A DNA stretch of 60,652 nt from a virus. Below, piece after piece: positions 29,401 to 36,368 of the stretch (its first letter is position 1; every line of letters starts with the position of its first letter). Below the pieces are notes generated by a model. The model ran no database searches. It had not been told where the DNA came from and worked only from the letters and a program-made list of their open reading frames with translations. The stretch lies in IMG/VR virus record IMGVR_UViG_3300044630_001263, positions 1 through 60,652 of that record; one strand, 5' to 3'. A program made the position numbers and the translations under genes.

Positions 29401-30338
29401 TTGCAGCCCCAGGAAGTGTAGGCAAGTCTCTTGCAGACCTTCGTGAGATGAAAGATCGACTCAAAGAACTTAATGTTAATATCGAAGACTTTGAAGAGCA
29501 ATTGTTTATGTCAGCTTTTGCTGGGGACAAAGCTCGTAAGGCTTTACCTGTTGTGTTGATTCAATCAGGTGACGCATTCCAAATGGCTTCTGCTATTGTG
29601 TATGCTAATCAAGATAACCCAGATAAAGAACCTTTGAATGTCTATAGTATTCATGATGCTACAGGTACAGCACCAGGATCTACATTGTTGATGTATAATG
29701 CTTACAATAATATTTCACCATATATTATGGCTAAGAATAGTAAGAATGTGTTACAAGATCTTGAACAATCTATGGTTGATGATTTCAAAAATGCAATTAC
29801 TGAAGTTAATAAGTCTGGTAAAGCAAACATAGGTACACTGGGTAAGTATAAAGCTATGGGTGGATACTTCGATAGAATGTATAACTCCTTGTTTATGAGA
29901 TCTAGAGATGAACTTAGAGGTCGAGTTGATTTAGATCCAGACTATACCAAGATATCTAAAGAATATAACAAAGCAGTTATTGATTTAGCAATTTCATTTG
30001 GATGGTTACCTCCAGTTAATAGGAATGAGAAAAAGAAACCTAATAACATTGTTACACCACAACAATTTGCTTTGTTGTCTAGATTAGCTATAACACATGC
30101 TGGCTGGAATGAAAATAATCAAAGTACATTCCCTTCATTAGATAAATTAGTTGAACAACATAACCAAAAAGTTTCTGATTTTAATAAAGCTAATAGGAAA
30201 AATGCTGCAGTTAAACCTAAAAGATATTTTAAAATGGATTCAAGAAACCGTTATAAGTTTGAAAAGTTTATTGCTAACAATGAAACATTTGTTAAAGAAA
30301 TGGCTTCTAATCAAAATCAAATTGTAAACGCTAAATAA
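26490..30338 (+). CDS. Virion RNA polymerase-like giant protein (N4 vRNAP type)
   Basis: A 1282-residue protein showing single-subunit RNA polymerase motifs. A DxxGR-region-like segment is NRMFPLATDIN (R554). Motif A is IETDASQSNAF (D747). Motif B is K834-x3-R838-x7-Y846-G847, the same spacing as T7 R627/K631/Y639-G640 with the two basic residues exchanged. A segment LPVVLIQSGDAFQMAS precedes motif C, SIHDATGTAP (D1056). A-to-B and B-to-C distances (91 and 218) fit between T7 and N4 values. The N-terminal 300 residues are unlike polymerases. It is last in the ejection-protein operon, so it is probably packaged in the virion and injected. Confidence 0.75.
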   Translation: MSLMNVRPRTGPLSGGEAEPALVPESVQRQIEVNPIPRSMELVQPEGTQIQYQSDMYQVPRYSVEEVPTGSDFGAGATSTTVPIDYASEVPVDIEEQGIRLAEPTSLPNFNTPDEAYETINKAIQDLGPVYSSFKVDTEKRKTWSGNDGNEAIALSKHSNDFAERLFNGEGIFGNENLSNLYQNDLGITEENSAALGGGLMLAATGALSNVKSRKYKDFIEDKKTGSIEPTYEDIIENPFNISKGMSNEERKEVYSEANQAIRSDPNSQPVMQSFVTDIQDRIGKNFSRPDTPGGSATPRKVSREIAAAEAYSLYDKGYIDIGKDKNGVYYPLLTAKGEDMLADTKHAAALYDVELRHMNVNEPLIRSQSTPPASFRFAGKQQMFAPNLKFKDNLGMDVIDAAIAIQAAVGFKVNPINLSLLEQMASSAYSVGPNLSPNLSTAVFSSSGNLINAGNNISSGNAGFVNQTFTVPFAYSDSPYSKTIADLSLGKVSEKVKELVASGMPQGKIAETVGDINTRKLQQVNKHLSDYLTSNLSKGIRFNMMQRSPSTNRMFPLATDINTTNHSGTIRPGVDFGLKLTSTIRGSLPDTFSRVKAIASKVYDTKNKSGIAVGESIHRALWALPKEDRVLLDAMYQISKFAQDFGFISFRNFRPTPKDYIEALTPDVLQKMAAFGTKFKSWSQGNLPKTNEQADLPPAFNNELKAFFEKKEWGPRIRNAIMASDIVNAAKAGGGVVTLDAPIETDASQSNAFIISMLIGDLKVANILGGYFGGDQNYADVRKEYKDLRNLVSSTVNTDIEDTLRGTDEAGKKEAFQNLMDEAKLMYGSEFDKIYARGIVVAGLYGKHPEYMFTEVETMLSKLAGLSDKLDNIEAMYPNRKEFLEDLCSIFSTSMRNHLKNLQGWQQVASSIASLKSAFNGSSRIKSFGNTYIDLGSSYATMVEDESNTIKNIMGLPDEVKNLSGRAYDIAAPGSVGKSLADLREMKDRLKELNVNIEDFEEQLFMSAFAGDKARKALPVVLIQSGDAFQMASAIVYANQDNPDKEPLNVYSIHDATGTAPGSTLLMYNAYNNISPYIMAKNSKNVLQDLEQSMVDDFKNAITEVNKSGKANIGTLGKYKAMGGYFDRMYNSLFMRSRDELRGRVDLDPDYTKISKEYNKAVIDLAISFGWLPPVNRNEKKKPNNIVTPQQFALLSRLAITHAGWNENNQSTFPSLDKLVEQHNQKVSDFNKANRKNAAVKPKRYFKMDSRNRYKFEKFIANNETFVKEMASNQNQIVNAK

Positions 30339-30348
30339 ACAAATAAAA

Positions 30349-30390
30349 AACCCCTACTAGGATTATTCCTAATAGGGGTTATTTTTTTTT
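30349..30390. terminator. Bidirectional terminator between convergent blocks
   Basis: AACCCCTA and TAGGGGTT form an outer stem and TAGGA/TCCTA an inner stem around TTAT, with one C-A mismatch between. An A-run lies on the left and a T-run on the right, so it can end transcripts from both the late plus block and the early minus block. Confidence 0.9.
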
Positions 30391-30630
30391 TTAATTTGGT
30401 GCTTTACTCTTAGCATCTTGGTAATGCTTATCAGCAATACTACGAGCTTGTCCGTCAGAATAACCTGCAGTAAGAAGGTCATTTATGTTTTCGTTTTTAA
30501 CTGCAAGCCTAATAGCTTCGTTAATCTTGGGTGTGTATGCCAACGATGTGTCAATACCATATCGATGACATAATTCCATATCATCGGTATCTCCACCTAG
30601 TTGAGCGTCATAGTTATAACTTGTTTTCAT
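30391..30630 (-). CDS. Hypothetical protein, end of minus block
   Basis: A 79-residue protein, last gene of the minus block. It has a DLLTAGYSDGQARSIAD segment that looks like a small helix-turn-helix-sized helical unit, but no clear DNA-binding signature. Its ATG overlaps the stop of the Dps-like gene. Function unknown. Confidence 0.7.
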   Translation of the reverse strand: MKTSYNYDAQLGGDTDDMELCHRYGIDTSLAYTPKINEAIRLAVKNENINDLLTAGYSDGQARSIADKHYQDAKSKAPN

Positions 30631-31121
30631 TTAAAGCTCTTTCCAAGAGTTGCTTTTACTTTCCAGTTCAGTTTAGACAAGTCTTTAAGGTAATCGCCAA
30701 CTAATGTAGCCAAACCACCTTCACTTGCCATGTCTGCGTCATCATAAAGCTTTTGTGCGTATTCAATTAGGCAATCAAAGTCTTTGTTAAGCCAACTAAA
30801 CATTTCCTTGCTTGTCTTTTCTGGGCTATCACATTCGACAATCTCAGTTAGACTAAGGATTTCTTTAAGAGAGCATGGTACTCCCTTATCCATCTGACGA
30901 ATCTGTTCACCAAGCATATCATGCTGTGCCCACAAGAAATCATAGATCTCTTTTAACAATTCATGGTCTTGAGCAAACATAGGACCTTCAACATTGAAGT
31001 GGTAACCATGTGACTTGTAGTATGTTACAAAATTATTAGCAAACAAATCTTGTAATTGCATATGTAATGAATTAATATTTTTATTACTCTTTGCTGTTGC
31101 TAGTGGTGGTGTCATTGCCAT
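30627..31121 (-). CDS. dps: Dps-like ferritin
   Basis: A 164-residue protein from the ATG at 31121, which has AAAGGA nine bases upstream. HGYHFNVEGPMF then DHELLKEIYDF and QHDMLGEQIR align with the Dps ferroxidase region. Equivalents of E. coli H51, H63, D78 and E82 are present, but D67 is replaced by Lys with a Glu next to it. Dps proteins oxidise and store iron and may shield DNA from peroxide. The tail is helical. Upstream overlap with a small gene places its ribosome site inside that gene. Confidence 0.85.
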   Translation of the reverse strand: MAMTPPLATAKSNKNINSLHMQLQDLFANNFVTYYKSHGYHFNVEGPMFAQDHELLKEIYDFLWAQHDMLGEQIRQMDKGVPCSLKEILSLTEIVECDSPEKTSKEMFSWLNKDFDCLIEYAQKLYDDADMASEGGLATLVGDYLKDLSKLNWKVKATLGKSFK

Positions 31122-31236
31122 CTTGTTTTTCCTTTTCTTTTTCCTGACCTTCAGGTGGTTTCTTACCAAAGATCAAGTCATAATTGCTTTGGAACTTGTT
31201 TTCATCGGTTGGTCTACGACCACTACCCTTACCCAT
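31084..31236 (-). CDS. Small conserved phage protein (MGKGSGRR type)
   Basis: A 50-residue protein starting MGKGSGRRPTDENKFQSNYD and containing IFGKKPPE, with a hydrophilic low-complexity end. Similar short proteins occur in many podoviruses and cyanophages. It overlaps the start of the Dps gene by 38 bases in another frame and the preceding gene by 8 bases. Function unknown. Confidence 0.7.
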   Translation of the reverse strand: MGKGSGRRPTDENKFQSNYDLIFGKKPPEGQEKEKEKQDGNDTTTSNSKE

Positions 31237-31429
31237 AATAGCCTTTACTAATATTTAACTCGTAGGATGCAACGTTTTCACCTAGGATATACTTACCCCA
31301 TACCTCAGGTAATTTTAAGCCCTGTAGCTCAATGTCGTACCAATAGGCTCTGTCATCATAGAGGGTTTCTTCAGGAGTTTTATAGTAGTCAGGACATAAA
31401 TCTTCGATATCATGTTTATTGATCATCAT
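31229..31429 (-). CDS. Hypothetical protein
   Basis: A 66-residue protein. Five in-frame ATGs lie near the start. I prefer the one at 31429 because AGGA lies 5 bases upstream; 31426 is equally possible. The sequence (DYYKTPEETLYDDRAYWYDIEL) is acidic and aromatic-rich with no recognisable domain. It overlaps the preceding gene's acidic C-terminal codons. Confidence 0.65.
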   Translation of the reverse strand: MMINKHDIEDLCPDYYKTPEETLYDDRAYWYDIELQGLKLPEVWGKYILGENVASYELNISKGYYG

Positions 31430-31754
31430 CGTCATCCTCATGTAATAGCGCTATTAAATCATTGTTTTTATTATTCTTTTTTAATTCGAAATAATATTCA
31501 GCATTTTTATCAATAAATTCTTTGAATAAAGTTAACTCTTTAATTAATAAATCAAGCTTAAAAGACTTTTCTTTTAATGTTTGTTGATTATATACGTGCA
31601 TATCTAATTCTACCTTACGATAGCAGTCAGATATACATATAGAACCATCCATTGAGTATGCAGAGATATCTACAGTTGCTTCTATTAATGCTGTACCTTT
31701 ACCCTTATTAAGGAACTTCCTTGAATAATATCTTGGGTGTTTTTGTTTAGCCAT
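31416..31754 (-). CDS. Hypothetical protein with acidic tail
   Basis: A 112-residue protein: a basic start (MAKQKHPRYYSRKFLNKGKG), a beta-rich middle with ALIEATVDISAYS, a helical region and an HEDDDDDQ tail. AAGGACAC precedes the ATG. First protein gene after the tRNA cluster. Function unknown. Confidence 0.7.
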   Translation of the reverse strand: MAKQKHPRYYSRKFLNKGKGTALIEATVDISAYSMDGSICISDCYRKVELDMHVYNQQTLKEKSFKLDLLIKELTLFKEFIDKNAEYYFELKKNNKNNDLIALLHEDDDDDQ

Positions 31755-31773
31755 TTTGTGTCCTTGATTAGTC

Positions 31774-31843
31774 GGTAGTAGTGGGATTCGAACACCACAT
31801 TCCAGAGATAACGTCTGATTTTAACCATTTAAAATATACTACC
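31774..31843 (-). tRNA. tRNA-like element, probably degenerate
   Basis: A 7-bp acceptor stem (GGTAGTA/TACTACC), a 4-bp D stem with AAATGGTT loop, a 4-5 bp anticodon stem and a T loop TTCGAAT fold into a cloverleaf. By position the anticodon is TTA (reading UAA), but base 33 is G instead of U, base 37 is U, and the T stem only closes with a bulged T. These faults suggest a decayed tRNA or a tRNA-like RNA. No CCA is encoded. Confidence 0.55.
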
Positions 31844-31852
31844 TTTTTTTTT

Positions 31853-31916
31853 GTGACCCTGTAACGGTAGAGTCAGACCGAGTTCTGTGACTCCGTAACG
31901 GTAGAGTCGGACCGAG
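31853..31916 (-). repeat. Two tandem 30-bp hairpin repeats between tRNAs
   Basis: Copies at 31853-31882 and 31887-31916 agree at 27 of 30 bases and are separated by TTCT. On the minus strand each can pair GACTC with GAGTC or GGGTC around CCGTTAC. A difference in the 3' arm keeps the stem through a G-T wobble. Possibly an RNA-processing or transcription-control element within the tRNA transcript. Confidence 0.75.
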
Positions 31917-31918
31917 GG

Positions 31919-31990
31919 TTGCGGAGAAAGGAGTCGCACCTCTGACCTCTGGATTATGAGTCCAGCGCTCTTCTACTGAGCTACTCCGCT
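31919..31990 (-). tRNA. tRNA-Met (CAT)
   Basis: A full cloverleaf: acceptor AGCGGAG/CTCCGCA with an A1-A72 mismatch, T8, D stem GCTC/GAGC, anticodon stem CTGGA/TCCAG with loop CTCATAA (anticodon CAT), T stem AGAGG/CCTTT with loop TGCGACT. It lacks the three G-C pairs of initiator tRNA, so it is an elongator Met or a lysidine-modified Ile tRNA. A phage promoter motif ends three bases upstream. Confidence 0.9.
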
Positions 31991-31992
31991 TT

Positions 31993-32012
31993 TCTATTAG
32001 GTACCTGCTAAG
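31993..32012 (-). promoter_or_regulatory. Candidate phage RNA polymerase promoter
   Basis: On the minus strand it reads CTTAGCAGGTACCTAATAGA. It overlaps the last codons and stop of the thioredoxin gene and points at tRNA-Met, which starts three bases beyond the motif. It would drive the tRNAs and the Dps group. Confidence 0.7.
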
Positions 32013-32251
32013 AAAGGTTTAACCTTAGTAGGTGTAAAGCCTACAGAAGTCCTAAGTATTTGATCATTATCATCAACCATAATCATAGTAGGTACTGTGC
32101 GTATACCATAGTATGCTACTGAGTCTTTGTTGCTTTCAATAGGCATACTTACAAGTTCAATCTCAGGATATTCTAACAGAGCTTCTGCTAAAAACACATC
32201 TAATTGCTTACATGGTTGACACCATGCTGCAGAAAATTTAAGTAACTTCAA
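31997..32251 (-). CDS. Thioredoxin-like protein
   Basis: An 84-residue, compact thioredoxin fold. The redox motif is WCQPC (residues 10-14) and the cis-proline is in TVPTMI. It is shorter than E. coli thioredoxin (108). Its ATG overlaps the stop of the adjacent ribonucleotide reductase gene, which ends in a redox-active Cys pair, so it is very likely the dedicated reductant for that enzyme. Confidence 0.88.
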   Translation of the reverse strand: MKLLKFSAAWCQPCKQLDVFLAEALLEYPEIELVSMPIESNKDSVAYYGIRTVPTMIMVDDNDQILRTSVGFTPTKVKPFLAGT

Positions 32252-34125
32252 ATCTCACACCCTCCAGCTGTACAAGCAAGTGTCTGAGCACCTTCTACAT
32301 TGTCACGGTCTTCCACAAATAAATCCCAATCAATGCTAGGTAAGGTATCAGACAGACGATGGTAGACCGATAAGTCAATGTTCTCATAAGGAGCTTGCCT
32401 GTAAGTACCCCCATCATCAGGTAAGAAGCTGATTCCAGTACATTCATCAAAGTGTTCATATACCCATGCTCCTACTTCCATCCATTCGTGATCTTTAACT
32501 GAGATAGTTACTGAGGGTTTATGCTCACACCAGTGGCGTTGATAAGCTAACCAGATATTCAAGTGTTCAATAGCATTAAGATCTTCACGAGTAAATCCTG
32601 GTGAGTGCTGAGGGAAACTAAACACAGATGTCTGGTCAGGCTTCATAACGCAGTCTTCATTAGGGATACCCTGAGAGATCAAGAACTGAGTCAATGGATC
32701 TTTCTTATCCTGACGAATACGTCTGATATAGTATGGTGCATGACCTGCGTGGATACCACTTGATGTCTGTGTGAGTTGTGACACAGTACCCTCAGGCTTA
32801 ACACAAGTAATAGCGGCTGACTCAGGAATACCCAAGATAGCTGCCCACTCTTTGTTAGTCTCACGGGATACATCACGGAGTGTCTCAAGGATTTCCCGAA
32901 GTGAGAAGTGTGTGCTACCACGGAGGTAAGGGTTATCAAGGATACCAGTCATAGACACACCCAAGAGACGTTCTTGGTTAGTGTTTGTACGCCATACATC
33001 ACGGAGGTAAGGGAAGTCAGTCAGTGTAGACTGCATAGTACCCATGATAGTAGCCAAGCGAACCTTAGTCTTTAGTGATTCAATATTATCTTCAGGAGAC
33101 ACAACTACTGTAGACAAGTTACAGAACTGGTATGGCTTAAGGATAATCTCTGAGCATGGGTTAGTACCGTAGTCTACCTTAGGATCTCTACGACCCCACT
33201 TAGCGGCTTGTACTTGAGAGGCTTCACGGTTGAAGATACCACGTTCACCTGAGTGACTGTTATAGATATCCAACCATTCCTTCATGAACTCACCGATAGA
33301 AGGTTTACTGTTGTATACAGCAGAGTTGTTAGCCAAAGCACGTTCACCATGGTTTTCCCACCATGCACCCGCCTTAGCTGTAGCGTGGTCATAGTCACCC
33401 AAGTCACCCAATGAAATCATCGCTGACCTACGTACACCACCCACAACGACTACCTCACCGATCTTACACATGATATCGTGGGCTTCAATAGACTTAAGCT
33501 TACGACCTTGAGCAGCCTTAAACTTATCTACTGTATACTGGAACAAGTCTACAAGTGGACCAGGACCTGAGGCACGACCACCGAATGTCTTAAGTGGAGC
33601 ACCTGCTGGACGTACTTGAGAAACATCCCATGTTGGGATAATACCCTCATACAACATTCCAATAAGCATTTTATAAGCTTCACACCAACCTTCTTTGGAG
33701 TCAGCTACCACAATATTGTAGCTAGTAGATTCAGTCATTGTAGGTACAACAGGCAACTGGTTAACATACTGTTGTTCACAAGAGAAACCTACTCCTGTAC
33801 CACACAAGAGGATATACATGGCTTCATCAAAGCATCGTTGGTTATCAACAGGCAAGTAGCTACAGTTATATGCGGCTACGTGTGTACGCTTAAGAGCCTC
33901 ACCAGCAGTCATAATAGACCGCATAGAGGGAAGCACTGAAAGGTCATTAATATTACTACCTAAAAGACTCCAGATAGAGTCATCTTTATTAATTTTATCT
34001 TTAAGTTGTTCTTGAAAGAATGCTACCCAACGGGCAGAAGTTTCATCCCAATTCTCTCTACGCTTTTCCTCAGGGAGGTAGCGAGCGTAACGAGATTTAG
34101 CGATTAGTTGTTGATATGAGTTCAT
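32248..34125 (-). CDS. nrdJ: Adenosylcobalamin-dependent ribonucleotide reductase (class II)
   Basis: A 625-residue class II reductase that makes deoxynucleotides with vitamin B12 and needs no oxygen. Visible signatures: AAYNCSYLPV (first active-site Cys), LLCGTGVGFS, the NPCSEIILKPYQFCNLS radical-site segment, KPEGTVSQL and the C-terminal CTAGGCEI redox pair. There is no NrdB gene nearby, as expected for class II. The length suits the monomeric triphosphate-type enzymes. A phage promoter motif and AAGGA site lie upstream. Confidence 0.92.
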   Translation of the reverse strand: MNSYQQLIAKSRYARYLPEEKRRENWDETSARWVAFFQEQLKDKINKDDSIWSLLGSNINDLSVLPSMRSIMTAGEALKRTHVAAYNCSYLPVDNQRCFDEAMYILLCGTGVGFSCEQQYVNQLPVVPTMTESTSYNIVVADSKEGWCEAYKMLIGMLYEGIIPTWDVSQVRPAGAPLKTFGGRASGPGPLVDLFQYTVDKFKAAQGRKLKSIEAHDIMCKIGEVVVVGGVRRSAMISLGDLGDYDHATAKAGAWWENHGERALANNSAVYNSKPSIGEFMKEWLDIYNSHSGERGIFNREASQVQAAKWGRRDPKVDYGTNPCSEIILKPYQFCNLSTVVVSPEDNIESLKTKVRLATIMGTMQSTLTDFPYLRDVWRTNTNQERLLGVSMTGILDNPYLRGSTHFSLREILETLRDVSRETNKEWAAILGIPESAAITCVKPEGTVSQLTQTSSGIHAGHAPYYIRRIRQDKKDPLTQFLISQGIPNEDCVMKPDQTSVFSFPQHSPGFTREDLNAIEHLNIWLAYQRHWCEHKPSVTISVKDHEWMEVGAWVYEHFDECTGISFLPDDGGTYRQAPYENIDLSVYHRLSDTLPSIDWDLFVEDRDNVEGAQTLACTAGGCEI

Positions 34126-34152
34126 GTGTTCCTTGTTGTTGATTGTTGTCTG

Positions 34153-34173
34153 GTATTAGGTACCGTCTAGCAG
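34153..34173 (-). promoter_or_regulatory. Candidate phage RNA polymerase promoter
   Basis: On the minus strand it reads CTGCTAGACGGTACCTAATA. It overlaps the stop codon of the RNA polymerase gene and points to the ribonucleotide reductase-thioredoxin pair, so the polymerase may switch on the genes behind its own. Confidence 0.75.
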
Positions 34174-36368
34174 AAAAAGTATTTAGATTCCATAACCTCA
34201 CTGAGTACTAGGTTACCCAGTTCAGGTTGGCTGAAGGTGAATGTATCCTTATTATCCATAAGGGTATCTTGAATGATGTTAAAGAAGTTTTCTACATCAT
34301 ACTGTGCGATGAAAGTCATCTTAGTTACTTCCTGAAGGAAATCAACTTCATCCGCATGTGTACTGAAGCTATCATGGACTGCTCCAAAAGAACCGTTAAA
34401 GCTAACGATAGTGTTTGCCATGTGAGCAGCATCATATGAGTGAACAACGTTAGGGCTGATACCAGAAGCAAAGGAGCGTCTACAAGGAACACGTTCCCCA
34501 GTCTCCTTGTTAAGTACGTCAACCTTAATAACGTGCATGACGCGTCCGTCTTTATTTCCTTGGATACCTTTAATAGTTCCTCTTTGTTTCCGTTCATGCT
34601 GGAGGTAAGCCTTGTATACCACAGGGAACCCTGATGGGGTTGTCCATGTAAGTTGGTTTTTTCCTGAATTGAGTTCATGTTCAGCTATCTTCTGTAAATA
34701 CTTGGTTGTCTTAAGTGGTCCTGCACAGACCGTGTTAATGGCTTTGATTAGGTTACCTGCTAAGATATCACACTGTTCTTCAGTGATGTTATACTTAACA
34801 GTGAAACCTTCTACGTGGCAGTCGTCATACATATTCTTTGCGATACGTAACTTACCTGCACTGTATGCACGAGTCATTGAGCCTCGTTTAGCAATGCCTT
34901 TACGGATATGTTTCATAGGCATATCCTTAGCTTCGAAGTACTCAGGCATAATACTAATGAGTTCTTTAGCTACAGCTACATAGAAGTCTTTCTGGATAGG
35001 TGTAGGAACAAGTGACACCAGTGTACCAGCTTGTTTATCCTTAGACATAGCCGCTAAGTGTTGCCACCCGTTATTAGAACCGTCAATAGGTATAGGTAGA
35101 CCAGACATAAAGTCTTTCTTCTCCATTGATGCTCTCTTGTATCCTAACAGTTCATTACAGCAAGCTAAGAAGCTATAAGCTTTCTCTGCATCCTGATGAA
35201 TAGTCTTCATACGAGCAGTCTCATAGATAAACCCTATGTTGTTATCTACCCATGCAACCCTGTCTTCCAGTGTCATCTTATCTACAGAGATAGTGTCTAA
35301 GCCTTCACCCTCAAGGTAAGTCTTGTAGTCTGTCTGGAAGTATTTAGGTATCTCATTGATATTAAAAGACTTATTATAGCAAGCTGCTGCATGGACTTTG
35401 ATCCAGAACAAACCACGTTCAGTAACCTTCTTCTTATTAGCAAACAAGAATAAGCTACGAGCTAAGTCACTACCTTGGAACTCTAGGAATGATTCTGCAT
35501 AGTACACTCTACCACGGTAGTCACATGAAACTTCCTGATAAAATGTTCTTTCATTAATCAATTCTGCTTTCTTAAGTACCTGCATATACTCAAAGTATTT
35601 ACTGAGCATACGCTGTAGCTTAGGATCTTTCTTACCAAGGAACTTAGTACCGTCTGTATGGAACAGTTTCTTAGGTAACTCTAAGTTCTCATGGTGTATG
35701 TTGTACTCTCTGACAACACCATCTTCATCAACTAACTCAAGGATTTCCTTAGGAGTTTGTGCTTGCATAGCTGATAATACAGGTGTATTAAGCTTCCAAG
35801 GTTGTTGACGTAATGTTTCAAGAGACCGTACAAAGGTTTTATTAAGGTTCTCATGGAACAACTTAGAGTTAGTCCAGCCTTTAATAAAGGGTTCTTTAGT
35901 TAATGGACTATAGAGTCCAGCAATAGGTAACAAAGGTTCAAACGAAGTACCTATTAAGGTAGGCTTGATATCATCTGCTTGGTTAACAATGCGCACCATG
36001 TATGGGGCTTTGTAACCAGCATACTCTCTGAAGATATCAATCAGTCCGTCTTGGAGGAAAGTTTCAAGCAGTAAGTCTCCAAGAGATAAAGTTGTTTTGA
36101 TGTCTGTCTCATCAGCTCCGATAGCTCTTGCAATTCTTTTTCCGATAAGGTCAGATGCGAAAGTGAGTTTAACAGAGGCAGAATGCGTTGCATTTTTATT
36201 TCGGATACAGTAACGAAGTAATGTATCCCACGACTCGTTAATAAAGCGTTCAAGTTCGTATTCCCATGTTGGATAGTGTGCTAGAAGGCGAGCACCCTCA
36301 TTGTAAATCTTATCTGAGTTGATAACAACCTTCGATACACGTTCAGTAAGATAGTTTAATGGATTCAT
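34167..36368 (-). CDS. T7-like single-subunit RNA polymerase
   Basis: A 733-residue polymerase, shorter than T7's 883 mainly at the N-terminus. It shows DYRGRVYY (283-290), motif A PIDGSNNGWQHL (D429), motif B K490/K494 with Y502 in KRGSMTRAYSAGK, SPNVVHSYDAAHM and motif C AVHDSF (D666). The glycine after the motif B tyrosine is serine here, as in some divergent phages. It ends in aromatic residues like T7's foot. It would transcribe the middle and late genes from the repeated promoter motif. The primase gene is one base upstream. Confidence 0.95.
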   Translation of the reverse strand: MNPLNYLTERVSKVVINSDKIYNEGARLLAHYPTWEYELERFINESWDTLLRYCIRNKNATHSASVKLTFASDLIGKRIARAIGADETDIKTTLSLGDLLLETFLQDGLIDIFREYAGYKAPYMVRIVNQADDIKPTLIGTSFEPLLPIAGLYSPLTKEPFIKGWTNSKLFHENLNKTFVRSLETLRQQPWKLNTPVLSAMQAQTPKEILELVDEDGVVREYNIHHENLELPKKLFHTDGTKFLGKKDPKLQRMLSKYFEYMQVLKKAELINERTFYQEVSCDYRGRVYYAESFLEFQGSDLARSLFLFANKKKVTERGLFWIKVHAAACYNKSFNINEIPKYFQTDYKTYLEGEGLDTISVDKMTLEDRVAWVDNNIGFIYETARMKTIHQDAEKAYSFLACCNELLGYKRASMEKKDFMSGLPIPIDGSNNGWQHLAAMSKDKQAGTLVSLVPTPIQKDFYVAVAKELISIMPEYFEAKDMPMKHIRKGIAKRGSMTRAYSAGKLRIAKNMYDDCHVEGFTVKYNITEEQCDILAGNLIKAINTVCAGPLKTTKYLQKIAEHELNSGKNQLTWTTPSGFPVVYKAYLQHERKQRGTIKGIQGNKDGRVMHVIKVDVLNKETGERVPCRRSFASGISPNVVHSYDAAHMANTIVSFNGSFGAVHDSFSTHADEVDFLQEVTKMTFIAQYDVENFFNIIQDTLMDNKDTFTFSQPELGNLVLSEVMESKYFFC

